From Lasiosphaeria ovina (Eukaryota; Ascomycota; Sordariomycetes; Sordariales; Lasiosphaeriaceae), in contig JAULSN010000008.1 of assembly GCA_033439765.1 (NCBI GenBank), forward strand, positions 1,984,001 to 2,048,000: a stretch of 64,000 bases of DNA. Direction: 5' to 3'. The translations under genes and the position numbers were made by a program. Below are positions 54,201 through 64,000 of the stretch, piece by piece (positions within the stretch are counted from its first letter, which is position 1; each line of letters starts with the position of its first letter). The notes below the pieces were generated by a model. The model made no database searches. It had not been told where the DNA came from and saw only the letters and a program-made list of their open reading frames with translations.

Positions 54201-55043
54201 GAATACTTGGTCTTTGGGAAAGGTAATACAGCCTACGTCAACGAGCTGATCAGATATTATCTTGACATTGTCATTGGCGGCTTGCAGTCTTCACCAGCCT
54301 CTCGCGCGACTGTCATTGCGTCATATGAGGGATATCGCGCCCTCCGCCCACCGAAACCGACGTATGTGCGGTTCCTGACAGACAATGCCCCGCCCAACGA
54401 CGAGGCTTGGCAGAGCCGCCTGCGCTTGCTAGAACTTCTCGGTGGGGGCCACGACTATGATGCTGCGGCTATCTGTGAGCGCATCGACTCGGCTAACCTA
54501 GAGTTGTCGGAACAAGGCCAAAACTCTGGGGCTGCCCAGCAGCAGCTTCTCGTCCCCGAAGCCATTATCCTTGACGGACGAGCCAGACGCCACGAGGATG
54601 CCCTCCGTCTTCTGGTCCACCGGCTGGGCGATTACGACACGGCCGTTTCTTATTGCCTGCGAGGGGGCTCGTCCTTGGCGGCGTTGGCACCAGGCCGTCG
54701 GGACAGTCTCCCGACGTTGGAGACGCAGGTGCGGCTCTTCCGCGTACTTCTGGCCGAGTTCCTCATACTCGACGATGTCAGCGACCGCGTTGAGCAGACA
54801 GGTGCGCTGCTCGAGCGTTTTGGTGGCTGGTTCGACGCCCTTGAGGTGCTGTCCCTGATCCCCGACAGCTGGTCAGTAGACGTGACGGCGGGGTTCCTGA
54901 TGGCGGCTCTGCGCAGGCTTGTGCGCGAGAGGCACGAGAGCATGCTCACCCGGTCCCTGAGCCTCGCCGAGAACCTGGGCGTCAACTATGATCGCCTCGT
55001 CAAAATTGACGAGAAGGGTCCCGTGGTAGATTTAGAGACATGA
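51234..55043 (+). CDS. VPS3: CORVET tethering complex subunit Vps3 (TGFBRAP1-like)
   Basis: Endosomal tether subunit that links Rab5 to the shared Vps-C core. Three exons: 51234..51381, 51449..51873 and 51948..55043 (1222 residues). The N-terminal CNH/citron-type propeller is seen in INCVDYLGDGNLYIGTTASE, QQILLLPRVGKLCVLCNWTV then FYSLPEL, and KIDFAGSTLSVRRDSIACVA. A long acidic, Pro/Ser-rich insert follows (about 240-350). The C-terminal helical solenoid has DRAVDLLESYGRLFVLSRLY, EAPDAVKYYLEYLVFGKG, RRHEDALRLLVHRLGDYDTA and a Vps39-type end, VLSLIPDSWSVDVTAGFLM. Vps39 of HOPS is the alternative, but length and pattern favour Vps3. An upstream GTG is not used; the ATG at 51234 begins MASDARRRLPKAL. 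Confidence 0.85.
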
Positions 55044-57852
55044 TGAGCCCAAATTTCGCGGCAAGTCTTTTGTAGTCTTTTACATCTAGACATGCCAGCT
55101 AAATGAGATAATGCGATATTTTGTATACTATTTCATCCGCTACTATCGGCATCTGGCGTCCGCGAAGAGGGCGGTTCTGCGTTTTGGGGCTTATACTGCG
55201 TATTCTAGCAGAGATTCAAGATTCATGAGATACCTAGGTCCCTACCATTGTAACGTCTACTAGGGCGCCCAACATTGTTATGAAACTAGAAACGCGTCTT
55301 GATAACAAGCGTCCAGAAAACAAGTTCAGAGGGAGTGCGTTAGTTCGCATCTTCATTGTAATGTTTTTTCTTCCAGTATGGAGAGCCTTGTCAAGTAGTA
55401 GTCGGCTCGTCTTCTCATCCCCTCTACAATTTCCGAAACTCATATGTACGAAATACCCGTGGTTCGTACGTGAGGTAGAGATGCGATTCCTCGGCGGAGC
55501 TTTGGGGGCTATGAAGCAAGCGTGCAAATTGGGAATTGCACTGGTGTTGCACAGTCTTGTTTCCCTTATAAGTAATGTAAGCCGGGCCCACGGCTATGAT
55601 ATTTAGATCACCGCCTCCTAATTTGGGTTATTGCCGAAGTTTTTAAGATGCGAGTTCCGGCGGAGCCGGAAGCTATGGCTTGTTCAAGGAACTCCTGAGA
55701 TCAGTCATCTCTCGCGTCTCTCATCTCCCGTATCCCGTACCTTGTCCTCGTTTGGCAGTTATTCCTGAATAGTTACTAAAGCCTAGCAGCAGCAACAGAT
55801 AATCAACACTCACTAAAGTCTGGGGTCAAACCAAGTGTAGGAATAGAAGTACCTCAGAGACATTCGAGTTATTGCACGGGCTCCAATATGTCGAGTTTTG
55901 TCTCTTTCAATCCTACTTCCCCCTTAATATATTTCTTATCGACTTTCGTCAGCACCGTCTCCCAACATTCTTACAAGTTGTCTGCCAGCTGTAGGCAGTT
56001 AGTTGTATGTTTCTGCAGGTAACTCGTGCACGATTAGAAGCGGATGGATTCGAAACTACTGCAAGCGCCACGAGAGCCAGAAAGAAAAGAAATGCCCTCC
56101 ACCGCCCCTGGGATTCGTCGTCGCTCATCCCCAGAGAAAGGCGTCCCATGGTTCTTGAACGTAGACAACCGAAAATCACCCTTCGGCCAACCGCTTAAAC
56201 ACTAGGCCGGTACAGGATGGCGTACCAGAAGAAGCTGTCGTCGAGAGTGGGGCATGTCGGGCTCCTCCTGCATGTCATCGTCCGAGCGCAAAAGGACATG
56301 ACAGGCACGCTGCCGCCGCCGCTGCCGCCGCCGCCCGATGGTGGCTGGCTTGGCTCCTCTGTTTCTCTGGCACCCCTTCCACCAAAGCAAGGTAGGGCCG
56401 TTTTGCCGGTGACGATAAGTGGATGGCATAAGTTTGGGGGGGGGAGGTCTAGACACATGGCTTTTCTATCTCTCTGCCGCACTACCGCCTACCCTGCCTA
56501 ACAGGGCTACTATCTTCCGTCCTCTTTTGAAGACGGCGCCCAGTAGGTTGCTGGCGGTTGCTCCGGCTAACGCCGTCGAACTACTCACACAAAGTTCCAG
56601 ACAAATGCCCTCTCTGGTTGAGATGCGGGAGATAAGAGGCTAGGATTCAGGGGGCTGCCCATCTCTGCATCCGCAAGAACACGTAAACTGGCCTACCCAG
56701 GCTTTTTGAGAATCTGAAATGCGAGTACAGTATCTCTGGTCAAATTCTGCTCCTCCAGTGTCCCGGTTGTCAAATCCGAAAACACTGCTGAGAATGGCAT
56801 GTGCTGTGTGGACTGCGTAGATATGCCAGGTAGGTACGTCGGTTGTATTGTCGTTGTTTCGAGCTACTCGTAGAAGTGATACGCCTTCCCATTCCTTTTC
56901 CCAGAGAGATGTCTTTTGTGTTTCTGTTTGTTTCCCCCATCCTTACCACAACAATGGTCATACATGGATTATAGTGGCATCAGGAAACTCCCCATTACTT
57001 TGTTTCTCCCTCGCCATGTGAGGATCCTCTTGGAAAGAATTACTAGGCAGGATTATTAGTGCGCTGTGGGATGATGCGAGCTATGTCCATGCATACCCCC
57101 GACCAGAACTCGGATTTGGCGTTCAACTTCAGGCATGAACGAGTCTCAGCAACTTGATGAGCTGTGGAGGCCCGGGTGGCCATAAGCGCAGAGCTACCTG
57201 TGTTTGCGACTTGGCCGAAATTTGATACGAGAGAAGAAAGACCGGTCCTGTGCTTGTTGAGGGAGCCTGGTTGACTAATAGCTATGGCGTAGGCTAGTAA
57301 CGAAGAAAGTCGAATTCATTGAGTTTTGACTCCCTCGCTATGTAGACTACTAATGGTTATAAGTCCGAGCTAGAATCTGTGCTGCTCTATACGTCTGACC
57401 TGCAGCTTTTACTCGGAAATTTGGATCGATGAATATTCCGTATATGGATACTTCTAACACTGGCACCCCATCAATCATTACGTACAAGCAAGGAGATCTT
57501 GTAGATATGGGTTTGAAGAGCCGGGAAGACCTGCCACCTCTCACCTTGCGCAGATCGACTGAGCAAGAAGTATAGTGCGAGCGTGATCCAGGAAAACAAA
57601 GTCGCACCACACATTCCTTCTCAACACATCTTGTTGAAGCCGCACAACAACAGCGTCGGGGTTTAGGCCTTTGCGTCCCGTTGCCTGCAGTGCCTGTCAC
57701 GCTCCTTTGTGTCATTGCGTAAACTCAATAGCTAGGACTACATGTACGGTACCCAGGCTGGGTGATGTAGAGACCTCTCACGGGCCATGACGAAGCATTT
57801 GCCTCGTTTTGGAACACGAACTCACGGGCATGGCTCGAGTCTAACCTCCACG

Positions 57853-58050
57853 CATCTCCTAAGAACCCAACTTTCGGCATCGGTAAACCTACCTTGTCAA
57901 AATCCACTTCTTTTCGAGGTTTGGCCAACGAAAGTCCTTGGGCCAATTCTTACTAACAATTTCGACACGAAATCTTGAGCTCTTATTTGCTAAAACTTTT
58001 GGATGACAAGGAAGTTTTACCGATGCCGAAAGTTGGGTTCTAAGGAGATG
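57853..58050. repeat. hairpin element with inverted arms of about 48 bp
   Basis: Left arm begins CATCTCCTAAGAACCCAACT and continues TTCGGCATCGGTAAA; the right arm (58003..58050) is its near-perfect reverse complement, ending TTGGGTTCTAAGGAGATG. Total 198 bp, AT-rich loop of about 100 bp. It looks like a small fold-back MITE. No flanking duplication is clear and no second copy is in the window. Confidence 0.65.
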
Positions 58051-60589
58051 TATGGCAGTGTGTTCTTCACTCGCCGCACAGGGCGCGAAGGATATTACGT
58101 AGTATCTCTCTGAGCGGGCTCGAGCCGGGCACGTTGATGGTAGGGGAACCTGGCCAGACTAGGTCGGCGTAATTGATCGACTGGTTCGGTGAATCAAGAG
58201 TTGCACAGACACACACCGAAACAAAACATGACCCCGGAATTCACCTTTACCCCCCAGGGATAAGATGCCAGGGTCCAACAGCCAGCTGCAGTCAGGAGGC
58301 CCAGACAATCTACCTCTGCCATGCCGAGAACTCTTCTGCAACAAGGGGCCCCTGTTGAAGATGGAGGGGGTTTGTGTGCTTGTCCTCGGCATCTCTGGAG
58401 AGCCGCAAGACAAGGAACAACCAAGATATCTGCCTATTGAAGTTTGTAAAGATTCGCGGGGCGGGCGGGCTGACGCTCGTTGCTGCACACCACCAGAAGT
58501 GATGCAAAGAAAGCAAACACGGGGAGCATCTTGCTTACCCAGGCAGTAAATAGGGGTAATCGAGCTGAAAGATGAAATGACAGTAGCCTAGCTGGTTTCA
58601 GTGGCCGTCGTCGTCGGTGAGCCTAATCTTGAAGGTGACCTTTTGCCTGACCTTTTGCCAAGCGGTGGCGGACAAGAGACGGGCGACGCTGATTGGGGGC
58701 AACATTAGATCTGGAGTTGATCGATGGCGATTGTAAGTGGACGAAGCGAGATCTCGGTATGTTTGCCCCTTGTACTGTACATACAATACAGATATCCACG
58801 CGGCGTCCTGAACCATGCCTATCCAATTGTAGGTAGTGGTCGCCAGCAGCTGAGTGCGGACGCCTCTGCGCCTTTCAAATTGGCGACGTGTTTGACCAAC
58901 TCCTGGTGGATGATCTATGCAGACCTTGAAACAAGATTTGGTTGGCTCCCTAAAAGCGGACAGTGCCATTCTTCAGTGCTATCCATCTGTTAGGCATTTA
59001 TGTTTTGGGGTCTTGGACGTGCTTTGAAGAAGGGCAAAACACCAAAAAAGAAATCGAAACAGGCCGCTTGGAAGTTGCTCGGACAGCTGGAGCTGACGTG
59101 GCAAGTGCGTCCGTTGTGTCTCCCAGATGGCTCCTGCTGTCGACTCCCTCACAGCGCAAAACCCAGTGCGAAATACCTCAGGTCCGCCAACTCCTTCTCC
59201 AACAAACCCAACTGCCCCTTTCGCTACTTAACCTGGCTGGCCATCGCACGCATTAGGAAATGGCGGGCGCCAATTGTTGAATGATGGCTGGGGTGAGAGA
59301 CGGGAACAGAGACAAAAACCCGGATTGCAATTGAACGGCACTACGGATTACCACACACCTACAGAGTACGGACACCTGAGGTCGTAGCAAAACGCAGGTT
59401 GGCGAACGGACGGACCTCTTTTCGGAATGACCGCTGAATACGGCGCAAACGGCGCTCATCTGCCCAGGGGTGTGCTCGCTCACAACAGGGGGTTAGGGCG
59501 AAGCCGTAAGGGGACCCTTGTGGGCCAGGCTACTCTCCACGTGGAAGCACCTCCACCATTTCGGTCATTCGTGCCGTCGCCCCTCTCCCCCGCCCCCGGC
59601 ACGACTCGCAGTCTCCAACCATGGATATCCAAACCCCAAGCAACACCTCCAACTTTTGGCAACCATGAAACCTACAGCACCCAATCTCGACCTCGGTCTC
59701 TGCCCAGAAGGCACCATGGACAGGATCTCCGCATCAACGATCTTCAGGCTGCGCTTTGACGTATTTTATTTAGCACACTTTGGGGTCATGTTCCGTGCAC
59801 CCACGATCTTTGCGAATCGGGGCCAATTTTAGCATCTGGCGTTCTGGCATGACTCTCTGACGGCCAGGCACTCCGGTAGGCAAGTATCTGAACGCTAAGG
59901 CAAGTTCTCTCCCCACGACCCCAGTTAAGCGAGACGTCCTCGACGCCAATCGACGAATTGGAGATGCAAACACCCGCCACAGGGCCGATGGCATCCCGCC
60001 TGGGGTTTCTGATGACGGGCTGGCCCGGCCTTGTCAAACACCCTCGACACCAGAAGCGCAATCGGTCCGGGTATTGTGTGGCTTGCTGCAAGACCGCTTG
60101 CCGACAGTTTGCTTCAATGACAGGAGATATTTTCCGGTGCCAGTTCGCGTACGCACACGCCATCCTCGTGTCACCCGTACAAGACGGCGATGAGACCGAT
60201 CTTCTCGACTTGCTGTGGCCCCGGGGTATGTATCGTACAGCACCTACCTACCACTTTCGGCGAGCCAAGCCAGGCCAGCGAGGAACCATTGGGGGTGTGC
60301 TCAAGTTATCCTAATCAACAACACTGCGTGCCAAGTTGGCTTCGCTCACGTGTACTGCTCATCGGTACCATACAAATTTGTGCCAGTGTTTTGGGCCATT
60401 GCCAAATGGGGGGTCAGAGAGATATTATATCCTCGCCTCTCTGACCCTCAATCGCCACGGCGTGCTGTATTGTTTTGTTGTGCAATACAAAATGCAATTA
60501 AACCCGTCCGGCTGTTAGAGATTGCCCCCCTCGATCGCCGTCCACTTCAAGTCAAGACACGTTGCTCGGCTTGGGGACATCCTGTTGTC

Positions 60590-60613
60590 GGTGGTGGTGG
60601 TGGTGGTGGTGGC
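60590..60613. repeat. GGT trinucleotide microsatellite
   Basis: About eight tandem GGT units in noncoding sequence. Confidence 0.8.
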
Positions 60614-61410
60614 AGCTTCTGGTACTCTACTTGACTGGACTGGATGACCACACCACACCGCGTTTGATACCTGTAGCCAATCCCAGAGCCGGCATCCCTG
60701 CTCGTCGCCACACCCGTCCGCCTCTCCTACAGGCTCTTCTCCCCGGCCTACCCTGGCTGCATTTTGCCGTTGGGAGGCATTTTACGGTTCAAGTGTTTGT
60801 CGTGCACCCCTGCTATCCAACTCGTCACCCTGTTCTTGCTCATCATGTACCGTTTGCTACGAATCCGGACGGACAAGCACTTCCTAGCCTGCCCGCAGTC
60901 CCACATGTCTACCTCGAGAAATAACCATCGACAAGAAGATCCCCCGGGCCCAGGATGCTTCTGTGTGCCATCCTGGTCAGGAGCTGCATGAGATCTCTTG
61001 GATACCTCTCTTCCCATCCGCATCTTTCAACAACCGTCAGACTAGCATCCCCAGTGTCTCCTGGTCCTGTTATTAGTTGGAGGATGGTTCTCTGCACCCA
61101 TCCTACCTAGCCTGTCTGGGACCTCCTGTTACTCCTTTTCAGACTTGTCACCGTTCGTGCTCCGTGTTATTTAGCCTCCCCCGGTGAGTACATGAGCCTC
61201 TAGACATCCTCGAACACAGAGCAGCGCTGGCTCAACCGACCCCGGCCCCCGACATATAACCTGCCGCGGCCAAGTCGACACCGCGAACGAAGTTGCCATC
61301 AAAACAGCAGGCGACCTGACTACCGTCAATCTCGAAGCCTAGCTCTTATCCCAAGCTACTGACGACTCTCATCGGCGAACAGTCCCCGGTGGGACGCTTC
61401 GAAACTCAAG

Positions 61411-62932
61411 ATGGATATTCTAGACACCTCAAGGTCGCAGCTAGATGTCTTCAGCATCATCGAGAGGGCCTGCTCCGTCTTCTCCCTGCTCGGATGCGTC
61501 ATAATCATCACGACTTTCTCTCTTTCCAAAGCCTTCCACAAGCCCATCAACCGCTTGGTGTTTTACGCTTCCTTTGGCAACCTCATGACCAATGTCGCAA
61601 CTCTCATGGCCCGCTCCTTCATCAATGATGGAAACTCTGCAGGTTGCCAGTTTCAGGCCTTCCTCATTCAGATGTACGCTCCCAACCGCCACTATCTGAA
61701 AGCCTCAGTCTCGGCTAACTAACACGTTCGATTCAGGTTCATGCCCGCCGACGCGTTCTGGACGTTGGCCATGGCCGTCAATGTTTACTTGACCTTTTAC
61801 TTCAAGTTTGATGCGCAGCAGCTACGGAGGATGGACATCCCTTACATCGTGTGCTGCTATGGGATCCCGTTTATCGTCGCTCTAACCTTCATCTTCGTGT
61901 CGGCGCCAGACAAAGGCCGCATGTACGGCAACGCCTCGTTGTGGTGCTGGATCAGTTCGCCATGGGACATCTTCCGCATTGCCACGTTTTACGGGCCCGT
62001 CTGGTGTGTAGTCCTGTCCACAAGCGCATGTGGAAGGATACAGATAACTAACGCTGAAGCCCCATAGGATCGTGATTCTCATCACCTTTTTCATCTACAT
62101 CCGCGCCGGACGCGACATATACAAGAAGCACAAGCAATTGCGCGAGTTCACGAGCTACAGCCACCACGACCCCGAACCGCTTCCTCCCATGGACGACGCC
62201 TTCAGCTCGAGCAAGACGACCGAGGTCTTTGTTACGACCGAGGTCCTCGACAAGGAACGCCACCTCGACGTGACGCAGCTCGGCGCCAGCGGCCGTCGGC
62301 CGTCGACATCGTCAACGATAGCGCCGAAGCTCCCAAACAACGCCGCGTACTCGGTTACCATCTCGTCGAGCCGGCGCGCCGCCGAGCGCATGTCTTACGG
62401 CGACGTTGTCTTGCCTATCCAGACCAACGTCACCATCGAGTCCCGAGCCGCGCCGCCGCGTGCCGCGAACCCCATGCGCCGCAAGGCCGCATTCGAGGCG
62501 AACAGTGCAACCTGGTCATACACCAAGTGCGCCATCCTCTTCTTCACGGCCATGCTGGTGACGTGGATCCCGTCGAGCGCGAACCGCGTCTATTCGGTCG
62601 TGCACAACAACCGCGCGTCGGTGCCGCTCGAGTACATGAGCGCCTTCGTGCTGCCGCTGCAGGGGTTCTGGAACGCCATCATCTACGTCGTCACGTCGTG
62701 GAAGGCGTGCAAGATGCTGTTCGAGGACACCTTTGGGTCGTCGTCGTCCCGGCGGGCCAAGGTGCTGCCCGCGCGTGTCGGCGGCTCCTTCCAGATGATG
62801 AGCAGCGGCCGCAACTGCTCAAAGGCCAGCGACAAGTCGTACGAGAGCGAGAGCATGACGGAGCTCGCAAACAGCCGCCCCAGCTCCAACGACGACCGCA
62901 AGTACTCGGAGTACCCGAAGTCGCGCCAATAG
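61411..62932 (+). CDS. cAMP-receptor-like G-protein-coupled receptor (GPR-1/GprH type)
   Basis: Seven-helix receptor of the plasma membrane. Three exons: 61411..61673, 61737..62003 and 62068..62932 (464 residues). Helices: VFSLLGCVIIITTFSL, NRLVFYASFGNLMTNVATLM, ADAFWTLAMAVNVYLTFYF, IPYIVCCYGIPFIVALTFIF, FRIATFYGPVWIVILITFFI, KCAILFFTAMLVTWIPSSAN and AFVLPLQGFWNAIIYVVTSW. The third cytoplasmic loop is long (about 140 residues), Ser/Thr-rich and low complexity. The tail is Ser-rich and polar. The helix pattern and WIPSSANR/LPLQGFWNAIIY motifs fit the fungal cAR-like class related to Dictyostelium cAMP receptors. Ligand is unknown. Both junctions fall in phase 2 and rejoin split codons in helices. 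Confidence 0.9.
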
Positions 62933-64000
62933 ACGCGCCACACCCCCTACGAGATATCAAAACTGAAGTCACCAAACTGTCACGATGGGGAGCTCTTGAA
63001 CATCACGACCAACTGGTGCGGGTTGACGCCGTTAATTCGGCTGTTCAAAACCTGTTTTTTTTTCTTCCTTGCAATGATTTTATTACGCCTATGTAATTCT
63101 ATGTATGGGCTGGGTTTTTGAGACTGGGTCTCAAGGGCGGCGCATCGTTTCTTTTTTTGGGTGTTTTTTTTTTCTTCTCTCTACTCCCCAATTGCGGGAA
63201 ACATATACCCCTTTCACGAATCTTTTTTTCTTCCCTAGGGCCCTTAGCAGCGGTCCCATGACCGCGCCGCTTTGGCGCATTTTTTGGGAAGACTCTGGAA
63301 ATTAAAGCTTATCTTGGATTCTGGGGACAGGAGGGACGGAACGACACACACTTGAGGCAATGGGGGGGCACAGCGACTGCTTTACGGGAATAGGTCGGTT
63401 GGGAAAAGGGGGGATGGGGGTTTCCATTTCTCCCTCCAGTTACGGATACGTGAGTGTAAAAGTGTTATGGAAATACGGGACGGGAGCCCGGGAGAATCTA
63501 GTAAGTCTATTGGACATTGGATATTGAAGATATACTGTATCAAGTTTGGCTTGGAAATGCCTCGGGGCCAACTTCTGTGAAAATAAACCAGTTGTCAATC
63601 GTGTCTGGCTTCTTTTTTCTCCCGTAATGAAATGCATTTCTTGGTTTTTCGGCGATCCTCGATTGACAGTCTTTCTGTTAAATACTCAAGGCATTCTGGC
63701 AGCCTAGTAAGGCCCCAAGGCCGGTTTTAAAACACCCGCGACATTCAAACACGCTTTCTCCTCTACAGATAGGTACTGGATAATAGCCACAATGGGACGG
63801 GGAAAAGAGAGAGGAGCTTGGGCGTTGTCTCGGGTTCCACGCGGCACCACGCGGCATGGAACCCGGCAGTTTGGGGCGACCTCTTTTGTTCTTCTTTCTT
63901 TTGTTCAGTTGTTCTTTTTTTCTCGCCCCGCGATTTATTTTACATCTGTCGAGATCCCCACGATCTACGACAGGCGATCTGTCGCAAATAATGGTCTGCC
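62933..64000. other. GPCR 3' flank, no gene seen
   Basis: T-rich and C-rich tracts, presumably the receptor 3' UTR, then intergenic sequence. A 9-bp perfect hairpin lies at 63831..63865 (CGGGTTCCA/TGGAACCCG, 17-base loop made of two CACGCGGCA-like units). Confidence 0.5.

Larger units (their letters stand above)
55044..61410. other. gene-poor region, about 6.4 kb
   Basis: No protein gene can be supported. Short frames overlap on both strands, none with a known domain. It contains the hairpin element at 57853..58050, a GC-rich stretch near 56310-56345 (CCGCCG units), and a GGT repeat at about 60590-60613. The last part holds the GPCR promoter and leader. RNA genes of unknown type cannot be excluded. 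Confidence 0.45.

Noticed and set aside
56195..56501. Overlapping frames with Gly/Pro runs in the gene-poor region
   Set aside because: They arise from a short CCGCCG-rich tract on both strands and have no domain or splice context.

Overview
The window is nuclear DNA of a filamentous ascomycete, most likely a Sordariomycete. Genes carry short introns (about 60-220 bp) with GTAAGT/GTRNGT donors and YAG acceptors. The gene set is typical of Pezizomycotina, and repeats carry the C-to-T signature of repeat-induced point mutation (RIP). No bacterial-style operons, CRISPR arrays, rRNA or convincing tRNA genes are visible.

Left core block (about 4.5-23.9 kb): mitoribosomal protein uS9m (-) diverges from translation factor eEF1B-gamma (+). 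Then come an NLI-interacting/FCP1-like HAD protein (-), ribosome biogenesis factor RRP36 (+), the COQ8/ABC1 atypical kinase of coenzyme Q synthesis (-), the spliceosome-associated protein ESS2/DGCR14 (-), a small membrane-anchored RING protein (+), the checkpoint clamp subunit HUS1 (+) and AP-1 gamma-adaptin (+). Exon structures were read from splice signals and frame continuity.

Accessory island (about 24.2-43 kb): it lies between the AP-1 gamma gene and a secreted DUF3455 gene. It holds a TA-flanked MITE, a TpA-rich relic, an intact DUF7924-type gene with a possible PD-(D/E)XK core, a solo LTR, a fragment of a TPR array of the kind found in fungal NLR proteins, and a second solo LTR. After these comes a three-level nest. 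A 361-bp fold-back element is interrupted by a chromodomain Ty3/gypsy element (28384..41869, TSD AACCT), whose gag region is in turn interrupted by an intact Ty1/copia element (33908..40471, TSD CAACT, LTRs differing at one site). The gypsy interior is heavily RIP-like, whereas its LTRs and both ends are nearly clean. The copia element has an open 1460-codon gag-pol, a half-tRNA(iMet)-type primer site, a sharp codon-usage switch that avoids CpA/TpG, and a run of eight hairpins before its 3' LTR.

Right core block (about 44-63 kb): a secreted DUF3455 protein (-), a second copy of the MITE, the Golgi coiled-coil protein CASP/COY1 (-), the CORVET tether subunit Vps3 (+), a gene-poor stretch of about 6 kb with a hairpin element, and a cAMP-receptor-like GPCR (+). 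AP-1 gamma, CASP and Vps3 all act in Golgi-endosome traffic, but nothing shows that they are co-regulated.
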